Both the position numbers and the translations under genes were made by a program. From an uncultured Oscillospiraceae bacterium (GTDB taxonomy: Bacteria; Bacillota; Clostridia; Oscillospirales; Oscillospiraceae), in NCBI GenBank assembly GCA_910585735.1, contig CAJUEU010000005.1, forward strand, positions 1 through 64,000: 64,000 nt of DNA, given 5' to 3'. Below the pieces are notes generated by a model that had not been told where the DNA came from, made no database searches, and saw nothing but the letters and a program-made list of their open reading frames with translations. Of the stretch, positions 8,555 through 17,758 are shown one piece after another (within the stretch, counting starts at the first letter, position 1; each line of letters opens with the position of its first letter).

Positions 8555-8712
8555 CACGCGGGCAGTCTCTGACTGCCGGGACGGTCGTTCCCCCGAAATG
8601 GGGGAATGATGTCCCTGTGGGCCCGGGGTCATCATTCAGCCTTCGGCTGAACGATCGACCCTGGTCGCCTTACGGCGACCTACCCTCGCTCCCCTCCAAG
8701 CTCCCTCACAGC
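8555..8712 (-). repeat. Intergenic GC-rich hairpin repeat, copy 3
   Basis: The hfq to HlyD spacer contains five small hairpins, including CCCCCGAAATGGGGG, TTCAGCCTTCGGCTGAA and GGTCGCCTTACGGCGACC. They are followed by CCCTCGCTCC and CCTCACAGCC, matching copies 1 and 2. Confidence 0.6.
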
Positions 8713-8715
8713 CCC

Positions 8716-8952
8716 TTACTCCGCGCTTCTATCTGGTGTTAAGTCAATGGTATGTACCGGGGCAATGGTGGAAATGGCGTGCTTATAGATCACCTGCTGT
8801 TTGCCGTCGGAATCCAGCACCACCACAAAGGAATCAAAGCCGGTGATCCGGCCCCGCATCTGGAAGCCGTTCATCAAAAACATAGTAACGGGCTCCTGGG
8901 CGCGGCGGGCGCGGGCGAGGAACAGGTCTTGCAGGTCAGTGGTTTTCGTCAT
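8716..8952 (-). CDS. hfq: RNA chaperone Hfq
   Basis: 78 residues starting [24 protein letters not shown] lies 8 nt before this ATG. The Sm1 motif ([21 protein letters not shown]) and the Sm2 motif ([12 protein letters not shown]) are both clear. Hfq hexamers bind U-rich and A-rich RNA and help small RNAs pair. It follows mutL closely, as in many Clostridia where hfq follows miaA or mutL. Confidence 0.95.
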   Translation of the reverse strand: MTKTTDLQDLFLARARRAQEPVTMFLMNGFQMRGRITGFDSFVVVLDSDGKQQVIYKHAISTIAPVHTIDLTPDRSAE

Positions 8953-9024
8953 GGAAAACATCCTTTCTTTCTGAAATGTGTTTCCATAATATACCAATTT
9001 ATTCCCAAAAGTTGTCGCTTTTTG

Positions 9025-11058
9025 TCAGACCCGCCGTTTGAATTGTTTTTCCAGCTGGACCTGGGTGAGCTCAATGGCCACCGGCCGGCCGTGGGGACAA
9101 TATTTGACCTCCCCGGCCATCACAGCCCGGGCCACCGCCTCCAGCTCCTCCCGGCTGTTTTTCCAGCCTCCCTTAATGGCCGCCTTGCAGGCCATGGTGT
9201 GGTAAAGCTCGTCCATCCGCTCCCGCTCCCCGGTAGTGCCGGTGAGGGTAAGCTTCCCCGCGATCTCGGTAAGCACGGCCTCGGCCTCCCCCAACTCCAC
9301 ATAGTCGGGAACACAGCGGACCGCCAGAGCCCCGCCGCCAAAGTCGGAAAGGTCGAAGCCGATCTGTTCCAGCTCGGCTGCGTGCTCCAGCAGAGTGGCC
9401 GCCTCCTCGGGAGCGGGGGAGAAAATCAGAGGAGAGATAAGCGTCTGGGACATGGGGGTGTAATCCACCGCCCGAAGCCGGTCAAAATTCATCCGCTCAT
9501 GGGCGGCATGCTTGTCAATGAGAAAGGCCTTGTCCCCCTGCTCCACCAAAATGTAGGTGTGGAAGAGCTCCCCGGCGATAATCCAAGGTGTTTCCTGCCC
9601 CTCCATATCCTCCATAGCAGGGGCGGGAGACTCCTCCCTTGGGGATGTGGCCTCCGAACGGACAGGCACCGGGGTCACCGGGTCTTTTAGGCTTCCCCCT
9701 TCCAGGGTCGGTGCGTGCCGATGGCACGCGTCCACCGATTTGACCAAGTCGAAGCCGAGACAGCTGTCAGCCGCAGGCTCACGGATGAGAGTGCCTCCGG
9801 GAAAGGAAGCCTCTCTCCCGCACGCCTCCTCATCCGTCCCCTTCGGGGACACCTTCCCCCCACAGGGGGGAAGGCTCTCTTCTGCCGGAGTCGACGGGAT
9901 AGGGTTCTCCGCCTTTGGCGGGGCACCGATGACAGGGGGGCGGTTCGGCGGAACAGCGGGGGCAGTTCTTCCCGTCCCCTTGTTGGTAAAATCATGAAGA
10001 GGCAGAGAGGTCTGTACCCCCTGCTCCACCTTGGGCCGCAGGGTCTCCATCTGAACAGACGGGTGGCTCTTGTCCCCGCCCAGTGCGGAAAGAACAGCGT
10101 AATAGACCGCCGAAAAAACCGCCCGCTCGGCCCCAAATTTGACCTCCTGCTTGGTGGGGTGGACGTTTACATCCACCTGATTGAGCTTTACCGTCAGGTG
10201 CAGAACGCAGCCGGGAAATTTCCCTACCATCTTCTGGTTGGCGTAGGCCTGCTCCAGAGCGGCGGTCATGGTCTGACTTTTGATATACCGTCCGTTTACA
10301 AAGAAGAACTGGCTGCCCCGGGTGCCCCGGCAGCAGGTGGGCAGGGACACAAAGCCGGATACGCTCATGTCCTCCCCACTGCCCTCCACGGGGACAAACC
10401 CCAGCGCCAGGTCCCGGCCCAACACGGCGTACAAGGCGCTTTTCAGGCTGCCGTCCCCAGGGGTGAGAAGCTCCTGCTTCCCGTCCCGAATAAATTTAAA
10501 GGAGACCTCCGGGTGGCTGAGGGCCTGCCGTTGGACCACCGCCAGACAGGCGGCCCCTTCGGCGGCATCCTTTTTCATAAATTTCAGCCGAGCGGGGGTG
10601 TTATAGAAAAGGTCCCGCACCAGCATGGTCGTCCCCATGGGACAGCCCGCCTCCTCCTGGCCCAGCAGCTCCCCGCCCTCCAGGGCCAGAGAGATGCCCA
10701 GAGGATCCTCCTGCCGGCGGGTAAGAAGCTCCACCCGGGCTACGGCGGCGATGGCGGCCAGAGCTTCCCCCCGAAAGCCCAGAGTAGAGATGGCCTCCAG
10801 GTCATACTCACTGCGGATCTTGGAGGTGGCGTGACGAAGGAAGGCGGTGGGCGCCTCGGCGGGGGAGATGCCGCAGCCGTTGTCGGTGACCCGGATAAGG
10901 GTCATGCCCCCGTTGGCGATCTCCACAGTGACAGCGTGAGCTCCCGCGTCCACCGCATTCTCACAGAGCTCCTTCACCACGCTGGCGGGACGCTCCACCA
11001 CCTCGCCGGCGGCGATCAGGTCGGCCACGTGGGGAGAAAGCTGCTGAATATGAGGCAT
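9025..11058 (-). CDS. mutL: DNA mismatch repair protein MutL
   Basis: 677 residues starting MPHIQQLSPHVADLIAAGEV; AAGGAAGG precedes this ATG, which is preferred over a GTG 9 nt upstream that lies inside the ribosome site. The GHKL ATPase motifs (ENAVDAGA, DNGCGI, GFRGEAL) fill the first 330 residues. The C-terminal dimerisation domain carries the DKHAAHERM form of the metal-binding DQHA(X)2E motif, ACKAAIKGG, CPHGRP and a terminal FKRR, so this is an endonuclease-type MutL. The linker (about residues 360-480) contains a translated hairpin repeat (see 9823-9876). It works with MutS, encoded upstream in the same direction. Confidence 0.97.
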   Translation of the reverse strand: MPHIQQLSPHVADLIAAGEVVERPASVVKELCENAVDAGAHAVTVEIANGGMTLIRVTDNGCGISPAEAPTAFLRHATSKIRSEYDLEAISTLGFRGEALAAIAAVARVELLTRRQEDPLGISLALEGGELLGQEEAGCPMGTTMLVRDLFYNTPARLKFMKKDAAEGAACLAVVQRQALSHPEVSFKFIRDGKQELLTPGDGSLKSALYAVLGRDLALGFVPVEGSGEDMSVSGFVSLPTCCRGTRGSQFFFVNGRYIKSQTMTAALEQAYANQKMVGKFPGCVLHLTVKLNQVDVNVHPTKQEVKFGAERAVFSAVYYAVLSALGGDKSHPSVQMETLRPKVEQGVQTSLPLHDFTNKGTGRTAPAVPPNRPPVIGAPPKAENPIPSTPAEESLPPCGGKVSPKGTDEEACGREASFPGGTLIREPAADSCLGFDLVKSVDACHRHAPTLEGGSLKDPVTPVPVRSEATSPREESPAPAMEDMEGQETPWIIAGELFHTYILVEQGDKAFLIDKHAAHERMNFDRLRAVDYTPMSQTLISPLIFSPAPEEAATLLEHAAELEQIGFDLSDFGGGALAVRCVPDYVELGEAEAVLTEIAGKLTLTGTTGERERMDELYHTMACKAAIKGGWKNSREELEAVARAVMAGEVKYCPHGRPVAIELTQVQLEKQFKRRV
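9823..9876 (-). repeat. Hairpin repeat translated inside mutL
   Basis: Within the mutL linker, CCTCATCCG, a short palindrome (TCCCCTTCGGGGA), CACCTTC and a second palindrome ending AAGGCT follow the same order as the intergenic element at 13255-13308. The repeat stays in frame and encodes roughly PAEESLPPCGGKVSPKG of the linker. Confidence 0.65.
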
Positions 11059-11092
11059 GTTTGTCACCTTCCTTTATCCGATTAATTCTTGG

Positions 11093-12364
11093 TCACGCCG
11101 TCTGTCCCTGTTCCTGTGTATTTTCCGGCGTTTTCATATAAACCTGCCCGTTATCAACAACCAACTCTGCAGGCTCATTGGATATCTCATCCAACTGCCG
11201 AATGTTTTCTATAATATCTTGCAGCTGTCCCGCTTCCGCACAGGTCTCGACCAAATCAATAATTTCGTCGGACAGTCTGCCCTTCAATTTTTCCTTTTCA
11301 TCCGTATGAACTTTTCCCAACCACTCCGCAAGAGGAACGCCAATTACCGGCGCCACCGCCGCCGCTCCCTTGGCAATTCCAAAAGCCAGCTTGCCGGGAT
11401 CGGCCTCTTCTGCGTATTTTATCAAGCGTTCATAGCAGGAAGCCAGACATTGGTCATAGTTCTTTTGTTGCTCTTTCATTCGTTCCAGCAAACGTTGGAG
11501 GTACGCTCTCTCCGTATTCCCGGTGAGCATGACCTTCAGGAAAATAGCTGTCCCGTATGCCCAGAGGGAAAGCTGGTAGTTGGCTATATAGGAAAGCAGC
11601 TGCCTTTGCGTTTCCTCCCACTTGGATGCCTTGTACTCCTTCGAGGAAATTTCTTCGGTCGTGCTCTCGATCCTGCTTCCGTAAAACAGTGCGGCAGCCA
11701 GTGCTTTCTTGCGGGTATTTTGGGCATTGACCACCGAAGCCTGTCGTTGGGCCTCGCAGAGAGTAATGTCCTCCAGGTCCTGGACGGTCTCAGCCAAAAA
11801 CATTTGCTCCGCCTGAAGTTCACTCCTCTTGTCCAGCTCCAGGAACTGCAAAATGCTGTCCGTGCTTTCCTGAATAGCTTCCATCTTTTGGTCGATACGC
11901 TGCATGAAATATTGGCCGGTAGCTACCGAAGCCAAGGAAAATACGCCATAAGCGGCCTGGGCAACATCTGCCTGGGCAGCGTTAAGTTCCATAACGCCGC
12001 CCTCTCCCACAAACTGTTTAGTAACTTTATCTCGCCATTTTGTACTAAAAACCCCTGGTCCCATTCCTGACCGGGGAGCTAATTCCACATTCGCGTTCAC
12101 AGAAAAATTAGGCGGACACACAAGCTTCACTGCGCCCTGAAAGGTATCCCGAACAGCCTGATTGGCTCCCAAGCCTACAGCGGATTGAAACAAGGGAGAT
12201 ACACGCGCGGCAACATCCTTGGGTAGCTTCCAATACCCTTTTTCCTGTAAGTCCTCTGTACCGATTTCTTCTCTCGTCAATTCAGTCATCAATATTCCGA
12301 AGCTTTTTTTCAGTTCCTCTTCTAACTCTTTCTGGGACATTTCAGGATTATTTTGATCACTCAT
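11093..12364 (-). CDS. Uncharacterised 423-residue helical protein
   Basis: The start at 12364 (MSDQNNPEMSQKELEEEL) has AAGGAGAAAGGAG upstream. The protein has a predicted beta-rich N-terminal part (residues 45-150), long helices (about 150-330) with the pattern of a coiled coil, and a small Gly/Ala-rich hydrophobic stretch near residue 345 (GIAKGAAAVAPVIGVPLAEW) that could enter membrane. There is no signal peptide. Base composition is visibly lower in GC than in mutL and mutS on either side. I recognise no family. The place between a CPBP gene and mutL suggests an acquired cargo gene; a role in stress or defence would be a guess. Confidence 0.65.
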   Translation of the reverse strand: MSDQNNPEMSQKELEEELKKSFGILMTELTREEIGTEDLQEKGYWKLPKDVAARVSPLFQSAVGLGANQAVRDTFQGAVKLVCPPNFSVNANVELAPRSGMGPGVFSTKWRDKVTKQFVGEGGVMELNAAQADVAQAAYGVFSLASVATGQYFMQRIDQKMEAIQESTDSILQFLELDKRSELQAEQMFLAETVQDLEDITLCEAQRQASVVNAQNTRKKALAAALFYGSRIESTTEEISSKEYKASKWEETQRQLLSYIANYQLSLWAYGTAIFLKVMLTGNTERAYLQRLLERMKEQQKNYDQCLASCYERLIKYAEEADPGKLAFGIAKGAAAVAPVIGVPLAEWLGKVHTDEKEKLKGRLSDEIIDLVETCAEAGQLQDIIENIRQLDEISNEPAELVVDNGQVYMKTPENTQEQGQTA

Positions 12365-12392
12365 TGTTTCTACTCCTTTCTCCTTATACTTT

Positions 12393-13085
12393 TCAAAGGC
12401 CCAGGGCGAACAGGGCCAGGGCGTTGAAGCCGGCGTGGAGGACAGTGCATCCCCAGATGCTTCCGGCGCTTTCATAGCAGAGAGTCAGGGCCAGGGAGCT
12501 AGGCAGGTAAAGCAGGATCAGCAGCAAATACCGCATGTCCCCAAAGCTCAGGGCATACCGCCAGACCTGGAAAAAAGCGTACAGCAGGGTGCTGAGCACC
12601 ACCGCCAGGGGACGGCTGTATTCCCGCAGGTGACCGTAGATATAGCCCCGGTAAACCGTTTCCTCCACCAGGGGAATAAGCAGCAGGATGAGCACCAGTG
12701 TGGGACCGGGGGAGAGGTGGAACTGCTCTGCGTATTGCAGCGGAGCCGGGTCACGGACCGGCAGGGGGAGAAATTCCATCCCCAGCCGCGCTCCGCCGCC
12801 CAGGACCACCCCTGCCACGATGGCGGTCAAATTCTCGGGGAGCCAGTCCAAAAGCCCAGAAAAATCCTTTTTCAGCAAATTCCAAAAGGCCAGAAGCGCC
12901 AGGGCAAACAACACCCCATAATAAACCACGTTGGTCTGGGTCAGCAGAAGCTCGTCCTCCTGGGCAAACCGCCGCTGGAGCCACTCGCTGAGCCGGGGAA
13001 ACACCAGCATATAGAGAAGGATAAACACCAGCCCACGCTGCTTTTCCGAGGCTGTCATATTCAGTTTCCAGCTGCGGCGGAACAT
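12393..13085 (-). CDS. CPBP (CAAX-like) intramembrane protease
   Basis: 230 residues with about six membrane segments. The ABI/CPBP signature EETVYRG (about residue 143) provides the two catalytic Glu, FFQVW follows, and LHAGFNALALF near the C terminus gives the second His motif. The start MFRRSWKLN at 13085 is preceded by AGGTGA; the longer frame upstream is repeat-derived. In bacteria the family is linked to bacteriocin immunity, peptide maturation or unknown roles. Substrate unknown here. Confidence 0.88.
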   Translation of the reverse strand: MFRRSWKLNMTASEKQRGLVFILLYMLVFPRLSEWLQRRFAQEDELLLTQTNVVYYGVLFALALLAFWNLLKKDFSGLLDWLPENLTAIVAGVVLGGGARLGMEFLPLPVRDPAPLQYAEQFHLSPGPTLVLILLLIPLVEETVYRGYIYGHLREYSRPLAVVLSTLLYAFFQVWRYALSFGDMRYLLLILLYLPSSLALTLCYESAGSIWGCTVLHAGFNALALFALGL

Positions 13086-13134
13086 GGCATCATTCACCTT
13101 TTCTCTAAAGTCAATGGCTTCCCCCGGGGAAGCT

Positions 13135-13308
13135 GTCTGGCAGCGGCTTTGACGCTGCCGGGACGATCGTTGGCTGAAAGCCAATGACGTCCCTCAGCGA
13201 GACTGATGAGGGGAACTTGATCCATTGCACTTAGGCCCTACTGTACGGTAGGCTTCCCCTCATCCGGCACCGCCTGCGGCGGTGCCACCTTCTCCCAGGA
13301 GAAGGCTT
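13135..13308 (-). repeat. Intergenic hairpin repeat, copy 4 (mutS-CPBP spacer)
   Basis: The 225-bp gap holds CAGCGGC...GCTGCCG and TTGGCTGAAAGCCAA hairpins, a TACTGTACGGTA palindrome and a CCTCATCCG-hairpin-CACCTTC-hairpin-AAGGCT element (13255-13308). The last part matches the element found inside mutL. Nothing coding is visible. Confidence 0.6.
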
Positions 13309-13310
13309 TT

Positions 13311-15905
13311 TTACAGCTCTTTCTTCCACTGATAGATGAGATTCATGGCCTCGATGGGGGTGAGGGTATCCACATCAACCTCCCGGAGCTTGTCACGGAG
13401 AGCCAGCGCCCCCAGGTCCTCCATAGAGAACTGGTCCCCGGCAGGCTCAGAAAAACGGATGGCCCCCACGGGAGTCCCGCCTCCCTGGGCCTCCAGCTCA
13501 GCCAGGATCACCTTGGCCCGCTGGATCGCCTTGTCAGGCACTCCGGCCAGCTGGGCCACCTCAATGCCGTAGCTGGCCTGGGCAGGACCGGGAACGATCT
13601 TCCGCAGAAACAGAATGTCGTCCTTTTTCTTCTTGGCGGCGATGTTGTAGTTCTTTACCCCGGGGATCTCCCCCTCCAGGGCAGTAAGCTCATGGTAGTG
13701 GGTGGCGAAAAGGGTCTTGCACCCCAGGCGCTTTTTGTCGGCACAGTATTCCAGCACCGCCCGGGCGATGGCCATGCCGTCGTAGGTGGAGGTGCCCCGG
13801 CCGATCTCGTCCAGGATGAGGAGGCTCTTGCCCGTGGCATTCTTCATCAGCTCAGCCACCTCGGTCATCTCCACCATAAAGGTGGACTGTCCCGCCGAGA
13901 GGTCGTCGCTGGCGCCAATGCGGGTAAACACCCGGTCCACAACGCCCACACGGGCCGTCCTAGCCGGAACAAAGGAGCCCATCTGGGCCATGAGGATGAT
14001 GAGCGCCACCTGGCGCATGTAGGTGGATTTTCCCGCCATGTTGGGGCCCGTGATGATGGCGACCATGTTTTCTCCGTTGTCCATATGGGCGTCGTTGGGC
14101 ACAAAGAGAGTGCTTTTCGCGGCTTTTTCCACCACGGGGTGCCGCCCCTCGGTGATCTCGATGGCGTCGGACAGATCCACCTGGGGCATACAGTAGCCAT
14201 TTTCCACCGCCACCCGGGCGAAGGAGCAGAGCACATCCACCTGGGCCACGGCGGCAGCCGAGCGCTGGATGTCCCCCACCAGGGCGGCCGCCTCCTGGCG
14301 GAGCTGGGTGAAGATCTGGTACTCCAGGGCCACCACCTGATCCTGAGCGGTGAGGATGGTGTGCTCCATGTCCTTGAGCTCAGGGGTGATATACCGCTCA
14401 CAGTTTACCAGGGTCTGCTTGCGGATGTAGTTGTCCGGGATGGGCACCGTGTTGGCTTTAGATACCTCAATGTAGTAGCCAAAGACCTTGTTGAAGCCCA
14501 CCTTGAGCCGCTGGATGCCGGTCTTTTCCTTCTCCTGAGCCTCCAAAGCGGCCACCATGTCCCTCCCCCCGGTGAGAATGCCCCGGAGCCGGTCCACCTC
14601 GGCGTTGTAGCCCTCCCGGATAAAGCCGCCCTCCCGCACCGAAAAGGGGGGCTCGTCCACAAAAGCGGCGTCAATGTGGCTGCGCAGCTCGGCAAGGTCG
14701 TCCAGATTCTCCCGCAGCACCCCCAGCAAGGTGGAGGAGAAGGGGGAGAGAAGGAGCCGCAGGGTGGGGAGCTTCCCCAGGCCCCGGGAGAGGGCTACCA
14801 TGTCCCGGCCCCCGGCGGTACCGTAGACCACCCGGCCAATCAGCCGCTCCAGGTCGGTGACCTCCTTCAGTTCCCGGGCAAGCTCCTGGGCCGCCACGGA
14901 ATCCCCCGCCAGGTCGCTCACCGCCCCCTGGCGCTTGCCGATCTGCACCGGGGAGAGAAGGGGCTTTTCGATCCAGGCACGGATGAGCCGGTGGCCCATG
15001 GGGGTACAGGTCTTGTCCAGCACCCAGAGAAGGCTCCCCCGCTTGTCCCCTCCCCGGAGGGTGGCGGTAAGCTCTAAGTTCCGCCGGGCGGTGAGGTCCA
15101 GCTCCATAAACTCCCCGGTGGTGTAATAGCTCACCACCGAGAGATGGGAAAGGTCGGTTTTCTGGGTCTCTTTCAAATAGGCACACAAGGCTCCCGCCGC
15201 CAGAGTGACCGGCCCGGCGGGCAGGTCCGCGGCGGTGGAGCCAAATTGAAGGGCAGCCGCCTTGGAAGCCGCAATGGTGTCAAAGTATTCATGGGGCTCC
15301 TCCAGGGCGCAGTCCAGCCGCCCCCGCAGAAAGCTCCGAAGGTCCTCGTCCTCCCAGGCTTCCCGGGAAAGCAGGGCCTCCCGTGGACTCCAGCGGCCCA
15401 GCTCGTTCTCCACATGCTCCCGCCAGTCCTTCCCGGAAAAGCCGGTGCAGGAGACCTCCCCGGTACTGAGGTCAGCAAAGCAGAGCCCAGCGGTGTCCCC
15501 CTCCAGACAGACGGCGCAGAGGTAGTTGTTTTTCCCCTCCTCCAGCATGGTCTCCTCAATGACTGTGCCAGGGGTGACGATGCGGATGATGTCCCGGTCC
15601 ACCAGGCCCTTGGCCTCGGCAGGGTCCTCCACCTGCTCGCAGATGGCCACCTTGTAGCCCTTGGCGATGAGCCGGGCGATGTAGGCCTCGGCGGCGTGAT
15701 AGGGCACGCCGCACATGGGGGTACGCTCCTCGGCGGGGCGGGAGCGGTCCCGGGTGGTGAGAGTGAGCTCCAGCTCCCGGGAGGCGGTTTTGGCGTCCTC
15801 GTTGAACATCTCGTAGAAGTCCCCCAGCCGGAAGAACAGGATGCAGTCCGGGTGGTCGGCCTTAATTTTATTGTATTGCAGCATCATAGGGGTGCCTTCG
15901 GCCAT
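13311..15905 (-). CDS. mutS: DNA mismatch repair protein MutS
   Basis: 864 residues. The mismatch-binding domain I starts MAEGTPMMLQYNKIKADHPD with the FYEMF wedge motif near residue 32. The connector, lever and clamp domains follow, and the ATPase carries Walker A GPNMAGKST, the DEIGRGTSTYDG Walker B/signature and the ATHYHELT H-loop. It detects mispairs and recruits MutL, encoded about 2.3 kb downstream. Length and motif order are standard. Confidence 0.98.
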   Translation of the reverse strand: MAEGTPMMLQYNKIKADHPDCILFFRLGDFYEMFNEDAKTASRELELTLTTRDRSRPAEERTPMCGVPYHAAEAYIARLIAKGYKVAICEQVEDPAEAKGLVDRDIIRIVTPGTVIEETMLEEGKNNYLCAVCLEGDTAGLCFADLSTGEVSCTGFSGKDWREHVENELGRWSPREALLSREAWEDEDLRSFLRGRLDCALEEPHEYFDTIAASKAAALQFGSTAADLPAGPVTLAAGALCAYLKETQKTDLSHLSVVSYYTTGEFMELDLTARRNLELTATLRGGDKRGSLLWVLDKTCTPMGHRLIRAWIEKPLLSPVQIGKRQGAVSDLAGDSVAAQELARELKEVTDLERLIGRVVYGTAGGRDMVALSRGLGKLPTLRLLLSPFSSTLLGVLRENLDDLAELRSHIDAAFVDEPPFSVREGGFIREGYNAEVDRLRGILTGGRDMVAALEAQEKEKTGIQRLKVGFNKVFGYYIEVSKANTVPIPDNYIRKQTLVNCERYITPELKDMEHTILTAQDQVVALEYQIFTQLRQEAAALVGDIQRSAAAVAQVDVLCSFARVAVENGYCMPQVDLSDAIEITEGRHPVVEKAAKSTLFVPNDAHMDNGENMVAIITGPNMAGKSTYMRQVALIILMAQMGSFVPARTARVGVVDRVFTRIGASDDLSAGQSTFMVEMTEVAELMKNATGKSLLILDEIGRGTSTYDGMAIARAVLEYCADKKRLGCKTLFATHYHELTALEGEIPGVKNYNIAAKKKKDDILFLRKIVPGPAQASYGIEVAQLAGVPDKAIQRAKVILAELEAQGGGTPVGAIRFSEPAGDQFSMEDLGALALRDKLREVDVDTLTPIEAMNLIYQWKKEL

Positions 15906-15966
15906 AGGGAGGACCTTCTTTCTGTTTTCTGAAATATTTACACGTAAAACTGCTTTTTTCGCCGTT

Positions 15967-16218
15967 TCATTTCCATCCCATACTCAAGCCCATGCTCCAA
16001 AACAGGAGCGCCGGGCAGCCAAAAAACACGAATATAATCGCTTGCCCACCCGGATCATTTTGAGAGCCTATGGCCAGCATAGCGATTCAGGCCACCAGGG
16101 CGATCACCGGCAGGATCCAGGAAAAGCGGGGTATCTTTTTTGTTATCCAGTACTCTCCTACGCCCAAAAGGCCGCCAATCACCACATGGGGCAGAAGAAG
16201 GCAGCAAATCAATTCCAT
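15967..16218 (-). pseudogene. Small two-segment membrane ORF with in-frame TGA
   Basis: One nucleotide after the miaB stop, ATG at 16218 opens a frame of 43 codons (MELICCLLLPHVVIGG...) that ends at TGA 16089-16087. The same frame continues after 3 codons with ATG and runs to TGA at 15967. Together these would make an 83-residue protein with hydrophobic segments at both ends. GGGGGGAGC inside the miaB end can serve as ribosome site. Either the gene is broken by one substitution, or two tiny membrane peptides are made. I do not recognise the family. Confidence 0.5.
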
Positions 16219-16219
16219 T

Positions 16220-17635
16220 TCACGCCAGCTCCCCCCAGAGGGACCAGGTGTTGGCTCCGGTGACCGTCACGTTCTGGAAGGTCCCGATGAGGCTCTCGTC
16301 CCCCTCCTTCACCCGCACCAGCCGGTTCCCTGGGGTCCGGGCGGTGAGGGCGAAGCCTTCTTCCTCGCAGACCCCGTCAATGAGGCACCGGAGGGTCTTG
16401 CCCATGTAGGCGGCGTGCTTTTTGGCCGAGATGGCGTTCTGGGCGTCCACCAGCCGCTGGAAGTTGGCCTTCTTCTCGGCCATGGGCATGGGGTCGGGCA
16501 TTTTGGCCCCCGGGGTGCCCTCCCGGGGAGAGTAGATGAAGGTAAAGAGGGCGTCGTACTCCACCTCTTCAATGAGGGAGAGGGTGTCCTCAAACTCCGG
16601 GGTGGTCTCCCCGGGGAAGCCCACAATGATGTCGCTGGTGATGACCACATCTGGGATCTGCTCCCGGAGCCTTTTTACCTTGTCCAGATACGTGGCCCGG
16701 TCGTAGACCCGGTTCATAGCCTTGAGCACCCGGTCGTTCCCCGCCTGGACAGGCAGGTGGAACACGGGGGCTATTTTTTCGCACCGGGCCATGGTCTCAA
16801 AGAGCTTCTGGGAGGCATCCTTGGGGTGGGAGGTCATAAAGCGGATGAGGAAGTCCCCGGGAATGTCGTTGATTTGGGCCAGCAGGTCGGCAAAATCCAT
16901 GTCAAGCCCCAGGTCCTTGCCGTAGGAGTTCACGTTCTGGCCCAGAAGGGTAATGTCCTTGTACCCTTCCTCCACCAAACCCCGGCACTCGGCAAGCACG
17001 TCCTCGGGCAGACGGGACCGCTCCCGGCCCCGGACATAGGGGACGATGCAGTAAGTACAAAAGTTGTTGCACCCATACATGATGGAGACCCAGGCCTTCA
17101 CGTTCCCCTGACGGACCACCGGGATCCCCTCGGCAATGCTCCCCGGCTCGTCGGTGTTCTCAAAGACCCGCCCCCGGCGGGAGAACACCCGGTAGAAAAG
17201 CTCGGGGAATTTCCACAGGGCGTGGGGGCCAAAAACCAGGTCCACATGGCGGTAGGACTCCCTGATCCTGTCCGCCACCTGCTGCTCCTGAGCCATACAG
17301 CCGCAGACGCAAATGATCTGCCCCGGGTGCCGCCGCTTGCTGTGGACCAGGGCCCCGATGTTCCCAAAGACCCGGTCCTCGGCGTGGCCCCGGATGGCGC
17401 AGGTGTTGATGAGGATGACATCGGCCTGGTTCTCGTCCTGGGTAAAGCCGTAGCCCATGCTTTTGAGATAGCCCCGCAGCCGCTCCGAGTCGGCCTCATT
17501 CTGCTGACAGCCGTAGGTGTCCACAAAGGCCAGATACGCCCGGGGCTGGGCGGCGAGCCGCTCCTGGATCTTCTCGCAGAACTCCCCCTGCCGGGCGATC
17601 TCCTCGGGAGAAATGCGGGTGGTTTTGGTGTCCAT
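16220..17635 (-). CDS. miaB: tRNA-2-methylthio-N6-dimethylallyladenosine synthase MiaB
   Basis: 471 residues starting MDTKTTRISPEEIARQG; GGAAG precedes this ATG and the 12 residues upstream are not conserved in type. The UPF0004 domain carries three Cys (VDTYGCQQNEADSE, NTCAIRGHAE, VCGCMAQ). The radical-SAM CxxxCxxC is CNNFCTYC with RGRERSR after it, and a TRAM domain closes the protein. It adds a methylthio group to i6A37 in tRNA using two 4Fe-4S clusters. It has its own promoter and leads the mutS/mutL series. Confidence 0.96.
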   Translation of the reverse strand: MDTKTTRISPEEIARQGEFCEKIQERLAAQPRAYLAFVDTYGCQQNEADSERLRGYLKSMGYGFTQDENQADVILINTCAIRGHAEDRVFGNIGALVHSKRRHPGQIICVCGCMAQEQQVADRIRESYRHVDLVFGPHALWKFPELFYRVFSRRGRVFENTDEPGSIAEGIPVVRQGNVKAWVSIMYGCNNFCTYCIVPYVRGRERSRLPEDVLAECRGLVEEGYKDITLLGQNVNSYGKDLGLDMDFADLLAQINDIPGDFLIRFMTSHPKDASQKLFETMARCEKIAPVFHLPVQAGNDRVLKAMNRVYDRATYLDKVKRLREQIPDVVITSDIIVGFPGETTPEFEDTLSLIEEVEYDALFTFIYSPREGTPGAKMPDPMPMAEKKANFQRLVDAQNAISAKKHAAYMGKTLRCLIDGVCEEEGFALTARTPGNRLVRVKEGDESLIGTFQNVTVTGANTWSLWGELA

Positions 17636-17682
17636 GCGCTTCACTTCCTTCCAATGGGCATAACAACACATTTTAATGATTT

Positions 17683-17711
17683 AGTATAGCATTTTTAGGG
17701 GGGATTTTCAA
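17683..17711 (-). promoter_or_regulatory. Promoter of miaB and the mutS series
   Basis: Minus-strand TTGAAA (17711-17706), 17-bp spacer and TATACT (17688-17683), about 50 bp upstream of the miaB start. Confidence 0.8.
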
Positions 17712-17758
17712 GGGCAGGGGCGGGGGATTTCGTGGAAATTTTCAAAAGCCCCGCCCCG

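Noticed and set aside
16040..17689. Plus-strand 539-residue open frame opposite miaB (16070-17689)
   Set aside because: It is the complement of miaB, lacks a ribosome site and shows the Gly/Val/His/Leu-rich pattern of GC-rich shadow frames.
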